Positions 35,140 to 46,106 of a stretch of DNA of 64,000 nt are shown here, in pieces. The stretch covers positions 913,308 to 977,307 of the forward strand of contig JXTB01000069.1 of assembly GCA_002914805.1 (NCBI GenBank). The letters are read 5' to 3'. Source of the stretch: Parasponia andersonii (Eukaryota > Streptophyta > Magnoliopsida > Rosales > Cannabaceae). The notes under the pieces were generated by a model. That model was given only the letters and a program-made list of their open reading frames with translations. It was not told where the DNA came from and made no database searches. Each line of letters opens with the position of its first letter. Positions within the stretch are counted from its first letter, which is position 1. Both the position numbers and the translations under genes were made by a program.

Positions 35140-36475
35140 AATGATATAAATAGGTATCAAACGGGGAAGAATAAATCTTCACAACCACAGCCACCTCAAA
35201 CACAAGAAAGAGTACATCCACAAAGAAAGAAAGTGGAATTTGTTACACAAACACAGTTTATATTTGTTGATGGTGCACCAGCTTCTATAAGATTACTATT
35301 GAATACCATTCAAGGAGTGGATGAAGGTGTTATTGTTCATATTCCCTTTGATGAAGAAGTGTTTAGAGAAGCTTTTTGTTTGGCCGTATTCAAAGAAGAC
35401 ATAATTGAGTTTTGCACATTACAAAATATTGGGGCTGTGCCTATTACGTTATACATGAGGTAAGAAGTTTTTTTTTTTTTTTATTTATATAGAACTTCAT
35501 ATATATACATGTATCTATAATTGGCAATTATATAATACAATACTTAATTCATATTACATTTTGTACTTGTAAGCATTTACACCATTTAGTGACTCAATAT
35601 GGCTATCAAGCTAGGTATATATTCATGGATCCTAGTGCAGTTGCTACATAAGGTGGTCCACGTGAGGATCATGCTATAAGTTTAGCAATCCGGATGTTAT
35701 CCATAGAGAATGAATATCAATTTTTAATTACATCTTGGAATCATGGATAAGATTTTAAACTTAACAAATTGTCATACGATCAACTACTTCCTATATGAAG
35801 TTAATTGTTATATTATTAATAATCTTTATCATTAATTTTATGAATAGGGAACATTAGATATTGCTTATCATTTATCCTTTCAAAAATTATGCATGGTTTC
35901 TAGATCCTCTCGGCTTAGCTCTCCGTGAGGAAATTGGTTTAACAATGATCGAGTAAATTCTCTAATAGTTATTTTGTTATAGTTCAATTTCTTATGGTAT
36001 TTTTACTTATGGTTACCATTGCTAATCTTTTATTATTGTGTTTGCGCATTTCTAATTCAAAGTGCATTCAACATATATAATGTAGAAAAAAGGAAGACCA
36101 AATGATCTGGTTTATAAGTTAATAAAGGTATTAAACTTGAATTAATAACACTTGTTGGATAAAAGATTAATTAAAATTACTTATGTTTACTTTATGTTTA
36201 TGTATAATACCCAAGACAACCGATAAGTGTTGAGTGCAGATTCTACATATGTAAATTTATGATAGAAGTCATTGAACAAGCCAATGCTAAATCATTTACC
36301 ACAATGATATGTAATCATATGTTTTATTAGTTCTCTTCTAATTTATAGTTTGATTGATCACTTTCTAATAAGGTGTTTGAATTTGTAGTTTAATGGAAAA
36401 AATTTCTATACAAAGGATGATATCAACGGACTTCTTGAAGAGTAGGTCGAAGAATTAATACAATTTCTCATTTGA
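35140..36475 (+). pseudogene. Ulp1/C48-type cysteine protease domain of the CACTA element, degraded
   Basis: Exon pieces read VEFVTQTQFIFVDGAP, VIVHIPFDEEVFREAF and IEFCTLQNIGAVPITLYM (35233-35460), then QYGYQARYIFMDPSAV (about 35598). Next comes H-stop-ILLIIYPFKNYAWFLDPLG (35852-35917), whose normal form has HW, then RQPISVECRFYICKFMIEVIE (about 36210-36275). His, Asp (FLDP), Gln (RQP) and Cys (VEC) of the C48 catalytic set are recognisable. The usual CG after the nucleophile is CR here. Ulp1-like domains are known passengers of plant CACTA and MULE elements. TAG stops at 35855 and 36443 and loss of the Gly argue that it is dead. Confidence 0.75.
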
Positions 36476-36749
36476 GGTTCTTAATCTTTGTTTATTTAAA
36501 CTATATAGTCTTTGATGATTATGTTAGTTTGACTTAGAAAACTAATGTATATATATACTTAGTTTATATAGACTATATGGATATGATTATGATCAAGTTA
36601 TTATGTTAATTTAACATTAGTAAATAAATTTATATTTATACTCCATTTTATTTGAAATATTTGGTGTATGTAATGAATTTGGATTATATTTATAAAATTC
36701 TAAGGAGTAGTATAGACAAATATATTACAAATACCCCCTGAAAATATGT

Positions 36750-36960
36750 ACCACGACGCTTATAAGGCGCCGTAGAAGGTCCTTCGTGTCTAGATACTAA
36801 GGCGCCTTGCAGGCGCTATGAAAAGCATCTTCCACGATACTTTTTAAGCGCCTTGGTAGCTAAGGCCTATTATGGCACCTGGAACAAAAGCACTTTTGTG
36901 ATGTCATGAAAGGCATTTCAAGGCACTTATAAAGCGCCTTGAAAGACTTTTTTTATTGCA
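36750..36960. repeat. Right subterminal repeat region of the CACTA transposon
   Basis: It contains repeated AAGGCGCC, AGGCGCCTT and AAGCGCCTT motifs (ATAAGGCGCCGTAG, CTAAGGCGCCTTGCAGGCGC, TATAAAGCGCCTTGAAAG), mirroring the left subterminal region. Confidence 0.8.
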
Positions 36961-36963
36961 GTG

Positions 36964-37112
36964 ATTTCATATTTGTTTTTAATAAAATTCTTGTGTTTTA
37001 AAAAATATGAAAAAGTCTATTTGATTTTGACTGCATTGTATTTCATATTTGTTTTTAACAAAATCCCTGTGTTTTAAAAAGTATAGAAAAGCCACTTTGA
37101 CTTTGGCTTTTT
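36964..37112. repeat. Tandem repeat, 76-bp unit, two copies, at the CACTA insertion site
   Basis: ATTTCATATTTGTTTTTAA starts at 36964 and again at 37040, followed in both by CAAAATCCCTGTG- or TAAAATTCTTGTG-like sequence and GTTTTAAAAA. The CACTA element is inserted at the left edge of the first copy. Confidence 0.85.
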
Positions 37113-37795
37113 ATTAAAAAAACTTTATGAGTTGATTATTTTTGAAATTCAATTTTGTCATATCATAAAAATTAAGAAAATTTATAAAAATAACAAAATT
37201 ACTCTCAGTGAAATTGTAGATTTAGATTTAAAATAAATTTAACAATTATCTATACTAGTATCTAAACATATTTCGATTTTTCAGATGGCTTCAGTAGTGA
37301 TAAAATAATTTCTAAACAACTACTTATATATTCAAACATAAAATAAAAATCTAATATACCTAAATCTATCAACCACTAAGAGTAATTTCATCATTGCATA
37401 TTCATTTTCCTAACTTAGTTTACCTGAGAAATCATATTTCAAAAACAGTTAAATTACAAGATTTTTTTTGATAAAAAATTAAATTCATAGGTTTCCCATA
37501 TTTCATAAAACATAGGAGGTTTCATATAAAAAAACAAAAAAAAAAAACTGAAATTCAAGGTCATCTTATGACATTTTGTCAACTTAAAATATATATTTAA
37601 AGTGCTTATAATACCCAAATGAAATTTTGTTTAATTAAAAATGATTCACTAATTAACATTTCTGAGATTTGTTGAATATAATGAGAAGATTTCCGTGGTT
37701 TTAACAATTTTTGTTTGTGAACTCAAAAACAAACAAAATAAGGGGAAAAAAACGATACTCTGTTTCTCCATTTTTTTTATTTTCACAGAGAAAAG

Positions 37796-37797
<2 letters not shown>
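37113..37797. other. AT-rich spacer, no gene recognised
   Basis: Poly-A rich, without recognisable coding or terminal repeats. Confidence 0.5.

Positions 37798-37869
<72 letters not shown>
37798..37869. repeat. (TC)36 microsatellite
   Basis: Seventy-two bases of perfect TC dinucleotides. A poly-Ser/Leu ORF across it is an artefact of the repeat. Confidence 0.97.
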
Positions 37870-37874
<5 letters not shown>

Positions 37875-38151
37875 CATATAATTGCATGGAGAAAGACTTG
37901 AGGAGGAAAATAAAAAAGACGTTGTTTTCATGGATAAGATATTTGAGAAAATTGGTACTAAGGGTAGGCTACGAGGGTCCCGCTTCCATGTTCCAAACTC
38001 CAAAATATGCGACTTTCTCGTTAGATTCTTAAATCACATCAAAGATACAAATTTTGTATTTTCAATAAAACCCAGTGGAGCCATAGTACTTGTTCCAATA
38101 CTCAAATGGTTGAAATTTTGTAAAAAAAAACAAGAAAAATCAAATGGTTGA

Positions 38152-41100
38152 GTTTGACAGGTCAATTATTCAAGAGGGTAATTTTGTATTTTTGTTCTTT
38201 ATTTGTTATTTCTATTTTTATGTTATACATTTTTTTTAATTTGAAGGATTATAAAACTTGCCAGTAATATTAGCTATACATATAATGGTCGATTAGTTAA
38301 TCTTAATTATTTAATTGGGAAATTCATAAAACTACTAGAAATGGAAAATTTCGACCATAATCACGTTGAGAATATGGCATACCCTTACAAATTAGAGTTT
38401 AACGTAGCTGTTTTTCTAGAGTTTTGATATGAACAAATTATTAATAGGTGTGAACTCAACCCTATCAAAAAATCAAAGATAGGAAGAAAAAATTTTGAGG
38501 AAGACGTGGAGAAAAACAAAAATTTGGATTATTTGGTAGAAGGGATAAGAGAAGGGAGGAGAAAAGGAAAGAGAAAAAAATAGTGAGGCCCTAAAAGTGG
38601 AGATAAAAGAGGAAAAAGAAAAGTGAATTTACTAAATTAATTATGTACTTTAATTTTAAAATTTTAATAAAGAATGTAAAATAATTTTTTTAAAATAAAT
38701 AAATTTTCTTTCTTCGATTCTTACAAAACAACAGTAGTAGAAAGATATTTTCTTTTCTATCCTATACGTAATTTTTTCTTCTTTCGTACTTTTTTTCCCT
38801 CTTTATCAAACATAGATAAATACGTTTTTTTCCCTTCTTCTTTCTTGAAAATGAAGAACACTTTCATTAGTGGGAAGATGTACAATAATCATAAAAAAAC
38901 TTTCAGATATAAAACAGACATCTATAATAAACTAATTAAAATTTTGAAATAATTTAGCACAGTAAAATCTTTTCGAAATCGTTCCGTAATAAGTGAATTT
39001 ATATAGGTTATTATTATTATATACTTCAATAGAACTCTCTACTTCTGATTACTCATTATAATTGTTGCTGGTATCTCCCATTTCAAATCTAAAAGCTATT
39101 AATAGAGCGCAAGTACTATCATGCAAACTATCAAAATATGTATTAGAAATGATACAAATTTAAATAAAAACTAAAGGATTGTAAACATAATATCCACTAT
39201 CAACCACTTTAGATTTAGATCTAAATGGATTAAAATAATAAAAAATATAAAATTAATCCAAAACCACCACAAATCAAAATTTCTAGATCGGATGGAGTTA
39301 TATCTTCTCAAATGGAAGAATTAAAAGACACTACAAAAAGATATATAAAGAAAATAAAACTCCCAATGATGAGAGAGATCCAAAAGACCACCCACACTCC
39401 CTGGAGGATGAGGATTCAAAGAAGATGAAATGGCTGGTTAGAAGGGGGAGAAGAGGATTCAAAGAAGATGAAATGGCTGGTTAGAAGGGGGAGAAGAGAA
39501 GAAGAGAAAAAAAAGAATGGTTTTTTTTTTTTTTGACAATTGATGGATTTGTCAGAGACAAGTATTTGTCTCTATTATTTTACATAACATACCCCAAACT
39601 ATATTCCAAATATTGGAATAATAGGATTAACAGAATATCATACACTTTTGCACGAATTTTTTTGTCAACAAGAATGACATAGAGTACTAACAAAGCAAAT
39701 TTAGATTCTTCTAATTATATTCATGGGACGTAATCATATGAAAGAAAAAGAACCCCCTTTGAAGATATAAAATAGAAAACTTCAGCAAATTAATCTGTAT
39801 CAACCATCAAATGTACAATCCTAAAAATAAAAAATAAAAGAAATATCAAGGTACAAGTGACGTACATGCCAAGTAATAATACTCGGGAAAAACAAATTTA
39901 CTTTTCTTTTTTATCAATTCACCTGACAATTCATATATATATATTTGATAGAGACAATTCTTGATCATATAAGATCAACAGCTAACAGTACTGCTTCCAG
40001 GCTCCTAAATACTTTATTAGACAATAAAAATAGTTACAATTACACCCGTAGCGCTGTAAGTAGATTGAAAAAAATGAATTTATCAATAAATAGCAATTTA
40101 TTATTTTTAATTAATTAATTGATTAATTTTTATTGTTTTACAAAAACAATTCAAAATTTTAATAGTTAAAAATAATTTATTTTCTCAAAATGTAACAAGT
40201 AGAGAATGTTTTGTGAAATTACTTTGAATTTCAGTGGGTGTCACTATAACCAATTATTGCAGAGAGAATGTGTATTTTATTTATTTTTAAATCTTTCTCT
40301 ACTATTGGAGTTAGCTCTTTCGATTGATAAAATGATAGATTTTTCAAATAAATCGATATTCGACAAAATAATTTCTTAAAATATGAATCATGGAAACTTC
40401 AAATTGAAAAAAAGGATCGTAAAAAATACACATAAACAATAAAAATGAGTAAAATCACACAAATTTAGACTCAACAGAACAAAATTAAAACCTAATATAT
40501 CTAGATTTATGAGAATATGTACCAACCACAAGCTGCTTAACGTATGATCAAGACTTTTCCCAGAGAAGCAATAGGTACGTGAGGCTTAATCCCTATCTCC
40601 TTCATCAACTAACCACTAACAAACCGAAAAAAAGAATAGAAAAGAAAAGAGAATAAAAGTGATGAAAAACTCGTACCATAAAGAGTTATACAAAGAATTA
40701 CGAACGTAGTATTACAACAGTCACATAAGTTACTATAAAATTTCATACAAAAAGTCATGCTCAAGTAATTTTTCTAAATATAATACACACTTAAAAAAAA
40801 ATAAGAATAATTCTCTCCTAATAGAGAACTTTTTTGTACCCAATTCCCCAATAAGTAAAATTTTCATGAAAATAACTTTATTTTATTTTATTTTTCCAAC
40901 AGTTTTTTTTGTAAAAGAGAAATGCTAAAAAGATCACATGCAGGCATATACTAACAGAAGTATGCAATCGACGTATGAATTTGAGATAGGTCTCACAGCT
41001 CTATTAATCTAATCTGTAATCTGTAATATTAACTAATAACTACTATGGATTTTATTTCCTATTGTGTTGCATAACATGGGAAAATAACATAAACAAAGTT

Positions 41101-41390
41101 GGATTTTGTTACTTTTGATCTCATCCAAAAGAAAAAAAAAAGTGGTTAAAAATAGGAAGCTAAAGAAAGAAATCACCTAAACTTTTGTATTGTCCTGATA
41201 TCCGTGTCTTTCTTTCCCCACTGTTTTTAGTGCCATTCTTCTTCTGTAGCGGTCTCTTTTGTTATTTTCTTTTGTTATTTTTTCCCAGAATCTTAGTGAG
41301 TCTAAGGTGGCTTCTACGTCGTCTTCTTATTACAATCACTCATTTTTCTCTGCCCCAAAAACACCGACTTTTGCTTCAACCCACCAAGCT
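38152..41390. other. AT-rich spacer and upstream region of the LIN-like gene
   Basis: About 3.2 kb with no domain-bearing ORF. It holds one 43-bp tandem duplication. The last 200 bp before 41391 presumably contain the promoter and leader of the LIN-like gene, but no clear TATA box was seen. Confidence 0.5.
39411..39496. repeat. Tandem duplication, 43-bp unit, two copies
   Basis: AGGATTCAAAGAAGATGAAA starts at 39411 and 39454. The two units are identical by eye. Confidence 0.95.
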
Positions 41391-44300
41391 ATGGCTTCCT
41401 TATCACAATTACTAGCCGAGGAGGTATTCGAACGAGGAAGAAAGCTTGAACCAAGACAGAAGTCATTGAGATATAAAGACAGAATTGCACCAGAGAATGA
41501 ACCCAGTACGGCTCTCCCTTTATACATCTGCCATGGCGGTCATGACCAAAGCAGAAGAAGAAGAAGAAGTTATAATGACTACAGTTCATCATCGAACCAA
41601 AATGCTGAGAAGTCTCTTATGGGAAATGGGCCTTCGGTGTCTTCGTCCAAAAGGGTCGGCTCGGCTTCGGAGAGATCGAAATCCAAGTCCTCTGTTTCAG
41701 AGTGTTCGAGACGAGGAGAAAAGGAAGAGACATTGATGGACGAAGCCGCTGTTGGAGCTGTGGTTTCGATACTAAGTGGCTATGTGGGAAGGTACATGAA
41801 GGATGAAACTTTCCGGGAAAATGTTCGGGAAAAGTGTAGTTCCTGTTTGGTTAGGAGGAAAATGGATTATTCGGATGATGGGATTTTCGCGAACTTGGAA
41901 TTGGGTATTGAGAGTATAGATAAGTTGGTTGAAGAGAGAGGGAAAGGGAAGGAAATAAGGATGAAGACTGCAGGAAATGCTATTCAGCTCTTAAGCATTG
42001 TGGCTTCTTTAAACACTAACAAGACGAAGAATGGTTTGACCTGTGGAACACCCAATTCCTATCTCTCTTCTTGTGCTCAACTCTACTTGGCCATTGTTTA
42101 TAAGCTTGAGAAAAATGATCGAACATCTGCTAGGCATTTGCTACAAGTTTTTCGCGATTCGCCTTTTTTGGCGAGAACCCATTTGGTTCCTGATCTTTGG
42201 GAGCATTTCTTTCTCCCACATCTTCTTCATCTCAAGGTTTGGTACACTAAAGAGCTCGAGTGTTTGCGAGACTTTGACTATGGTGATAAGGAGAAGAAAA
42301 TGAAAGCTTTGAGTAAGGTTTATAAGGAGCGGATGGATATGGGAACTATTGAGTTTGCTTTGTACTACAAAAAGTGGCTTAAAGTTGGGGTTAAATCCCC
42401 TGCGGTTCCTCGAGTTCCTTTGCCTGAAAGACCTTATAGAAAAACTTCGAGAAGATCAATGGATAGCTGCACTACACAGTCCTCAATTAGCAACAACTTG
42501 TAAGTAGTAAAACATACTCATGATATTTGATCAATAATTTTTGTGCAGTTAATACTAGTATGTTTTGCTAATTTGCTTATCTTTTTCCAATATTGTCATT
42601 AAAAGATATCGTACTGTTTTTGGATCGATGCTTGAGCGTCAATCTATGATCGAGGATCATCAAAATGGAGCTTGGAAGGGTATGTGGGGTTTAGATGAAG
42701 AGGAAAATCTGTGTGCAGATAAGGATAACTACAACAATATTGGCAGTTTTCCTCATGTGAGTAATTCTGTCTTCATCTCTGAGTTTTTGTTTTGTTTTGT
42801 TTTGTGTGTTGATTGTATTTTGAGAATGTGATTTCTTATTTTGATAGGGAGAACGCGCTCGTCGAAGGTCTTCGAGCCAACTTGAAAGAAACCAGAAGTC
42901 TGAAATATGGAGAGAAACTCAAAAATTAGACAATTTTAGATTCTTTTCCTGCCAGCAGATTGTACCACTACAAATAGAATGCTTGCTAAGTGGCAATCCT
43001 TTAGCAAAGAATAGCTCAGTCAGAAAAAAGGAGGAAAGTACCTATATTTCAAGCAATTTAAGCAAAGCTATTGCCTGCATTTGCTCCTCAGATAGTCTAA
43101 GCGAGTGTGAACATGCAATTCGTGTCATCACAAAAGCTTGGTTGGATTCACATAGCAGTCCAGTCCTTGAAGCTGCATTGTCCAAAGCACCCGTTATTGG
43201 GGGAATGCTTGAGGTATTGTTTGCATCTGACGATGATGAAATTTTAGAACTACTAATGTCGATCTTAGCAGAACTTGTAGTGAAGAGTGAGCTAAATAGA
43301 CTGATAGTACTGAATTCTGATCCACAGCTTGAAATCTTCATGAAACACTTAAGAAGTAATAGCTTGTTTTTAAAAGCTGCTGTTCTTCTTTACCTATCAA
43401 AGCCAAAGGCAAAGCAGATGATATCAGTCGATTGGGTTCCATTAGTCCTTCGAGTTATGGAGTTTGGAGATCAGTTGCAGACTCTTTTCACAGTCCACTG
43501 CAGTCCTCTAATAGCAGCATTTTACCTTCTAGACCAACTTCTTACAGGTTTTGATGAAGATAGAAACTTAGATAATGCTAGACAGGTTGTTTCTCTAGGA
43601 GGGTTAAGCTTTCTGGTCCCGAAAATTCAGAGTGGGGATACACTTGAGAGGATCAACGCTACTGTGTTCATATTGTGCTGTATTCGAGCTGATGGAAGCT
43701 GTCGAAACTACTTAACAGACAATTTGAACATAGATTCTCTTCTCGAACTCATTGTTCTCGAATATCACGGGAATCCAAGTGGATCAGCATTTGCTTTATT
43801 GATTGAATTACTCTGCTTTAATAGGTAAGGATAGATTAAAAAATATATTTCAGAATCTTCTACTTGCTCTTGCAAGTTTCTATTTTCGATTCTGATTTCT
43901 GATCAGTTGAGGTTTATTTTCTCAGAAGAGCACAGATAAATACAATCTTGGACAGACTGAAAGAAGGTTGGGGTGGCATGAACGCCATGCACATCTTGTT
44001 TTTCCATCTCCAAAAAGCTCCTGACGAACGGCCACTAGTTGCATCCATATTATTACAGCTTGATCTCCTGGTAATGTTTTTGTCCTAAGAATATAAAGAC
44101 ATCTGCATACATTTATTTAGTTACATGTTCAAAAATTTGTCAACCTTGGAAAATTGTCGGTACCCAATGTAGTAGTTTACATTATATTTGTTTTAATACC
44201 TTAGTAGTTCCCACATGGAGTAGCAGTTTTGTGCAGGGAGACCTTTCAAAGTGTAGCATATACAGAGAAGAAGCAGTTGAAGCAATTATAGCAGCTTTGA

Positions 44301-46106
44301 ATTGTCAAGAGTGTCATGAAAAGGTTCAAGAACAATCAGCCAGAGCTCTCCTAATGCTAGGAGGCCGGTTCTCTTACAATGGGGAGGCATCAATAGAAAA
44401 TTGGCTCTTAGAACAAGCAGGTTTTCATGAATGTTCAACTTCAGAGAACTCTTATCAGAGACCGGAAAATGTAAGATTCACTACATCTCTTTGTTGTGTC
44501 CCTAGTTTTAGATTTTTTTCTAAATGACCGGTTGGTTTATGCGACATCCGTCAATTGTTTAGAAAGAAGAAGAAGATGCGACAGAAAAATGGCAAAGGAA
44601 AGCAGCTTCTGTCTTGTTCAAGAGTGGCAACAAGAGATTACTGGCTGCCCTTTCAGAATCCATATCAAATGGAATCCCGAGTTTAGCAAGAGCTAGCCTT
44701 ATCACCATTTCATGGATGTGCATCTTTCTTCATTCGATCGGAGACGAAAATTTGAAGACAATGGCATGGTCAATCCTTGTGCCACAATTGGTAGCATCCT
44801 TGGATTATGACAAGGATGTGGAGGGAAGAGTGCTTGCATCATATTCGTTACTAAATCTCACTAAGAGTTCAGGTATGTCTATATCTTTACACATTTATTT
44901 TCTCTTTCGAATAGTACATGATAAGGCTATCCACTTAGCTAGCTCTTATGGACTGTAATTTTCAGTGTCCATCTTTACACTGAGAAAGAAAATCAGAAGT
45001 AAGAATCTCTTTATCTTCCAACTAGGCTCAGTATAACACATTGCATACTCATACCATACCCTGCATTTAATCACGAAAAAAAAAAAATTGGACAAACTCT
45101 GCTTCTTTATGGGAAATTATTTTCAATACAAAGCAAAGCTTCCATATACCCTACTTAGAGGATCATGATTCAGATCTAAATCATCAATTTCCCATCGGCC
45201 ACTAATTAGAGCCCTTTGAAACTAAGGTAAACTAATCCTGAAGCATTTGATATAATGATGCTTAAAATTAATCAATTTTATAGACAGAGTCAAATGCAAA
45301 GCACAGAGAAAATTAAAAAAAGAAAAAGAAAAAGGAACTGCACAAAATTGAAAAGAAAAAAAAAATAAAAAGAACTGCCCCAAATCCCCTGTTGGAGCAA
45401 GTCTGCAAACAATGACTCGTTATAATTCAGCCCAATGGTGCTATGATACGATCCATATATTGTTGCAGAGACATAATGTAATGTGATATATTTGACTGGT
45501 TAAGAAAACAGCAGTGAGTCAGTGACTATCACCACACATCACTGGTGATTTTTATCATTTATATTATTTGACGCCTTTTTCTTTCCTTATTCTCATAAAG
45601 TAAATGAAAAATTACACTAACTTCTGTTGATTTTATGTCAAAATTTCAGTGACACCTAACTGAACAAAAGCTACTTACGTTGACATTCCTAAAAAATTAT
45701 ACAAACATCCCCTTTAATGATTAAATTTAACAAAAGTATCACTTTTGGTTGTTAAATTTTCATTTAATTCTGAATCACTTATCATGATAGAACAATTAAT
45801 TGTTTAAATTCTTTTTAAATATAAAATACGTAAGTGGTCACTGTATTGCGATATAAATGAGAAGATGTCAATGTAGTTTGTCGTGAAGTAAATATATACA
45901 AAAACAAATGGTGGACATTTCAAGCATTGATTTACCATTTTTATACTATTTAGCATTACTCTCTTTAAGTCGAATTTTTTTTTTGGGCAGCGGAATGTAT
46001 ATCAATGCTCTTATCATTGAAGAAGGATCAGTTGCTCCGCCATCTTAAACACCTTCGCTTAGTTACATGGACAGCTGAGGAGCTTCTTGCCATTATCTCA
46101 AGCTGA
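41391..46106 (+). CDS. LIN: LIN/CERBERUS-family ARM-repeat protein lacking U-box and WD40 (usually named putative E3 ubiquitin-protein ligase LIN)
   Basis: Seven exons join in frame with GT-AG borders: 41391-42499, 42606-42756, 42848-43824, 43926-44070, 44237-44470, 44563-44872 and 45991-46106 (TGA). They encode 1013 residues. The protein starts MASLSQLLAEE, has a basic/serine-rich linker (RRRRR near residue 55, SSSS further on), then the conserved LIN N-terminal domain (about 115-345; GTPNSYLSSCAQLYLAIVYKL, DLWEHFFLPHL) and alpha-helical ARM-like repeats to the end (SLGGLSFLVPKIQSGD, RASLITISWMC). In legumes LIN/CERBERUS also has a U-box and WD40 repeats and acts in rhizobial infection and nodulation. 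Neither domain is visible here, so ligase activity is not supported by this model. An in-frame ATG at 41259 would add 44 residues; I prefer 41391 because family members start MASL. The last intron is 1118 bp. Confidence 0.93.

Larger units (their letters stand above)
27129..36963 (+). mobile_element. Complete but inactivated CACTA (En/Spm) DNA transposon
   Basis: The element is 9835 bp. The left end is TACTACTAAAAATATC (first base mutated from C) and the reversed right end is CACTGCAATAAAAAAAG. The 3-bp duplication ATT lies at 27126-27128 and 36964-36966. Subterminal regions hold many GGCGCC/CACCGTGATAAAC-type repeats. Inside are, in order, a TNP2-type transposase pseudogene, a Transposase_24/TNP1-like pseudogene and a Ulp1-type protease pseudogene. 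Joining the flanks restores GCATTGTATTTCATATTTG, which is also found intact 76 bp further right. Confidence 0.9.

Noticed and set aside
37695..37901. Poly-Ser/Leu ORF
   Set aside because: Made entirely by the TC microsatellite; the same holds for the ORF at 52406-52639.
37882..38151. 89-codon plus ORF (MHGERLEEENKKDVVF...)
   Set aside because: No recognisable domain, no splice partners, and it starts at the edge of a microsatellite.
41185..41736. Overlapping ORFs on both strands across exon 1 of the LIN-like gene
   Set aside because: They are shadows of the real frame; only the frame from 41391 carries family motifs and joins to the next exons.
45640..45960. Possible foldback MITE in the last intron of the LIN-like gene
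   Set aside because: Only short, poorly matching complementary blocks; no borders or target duplication.
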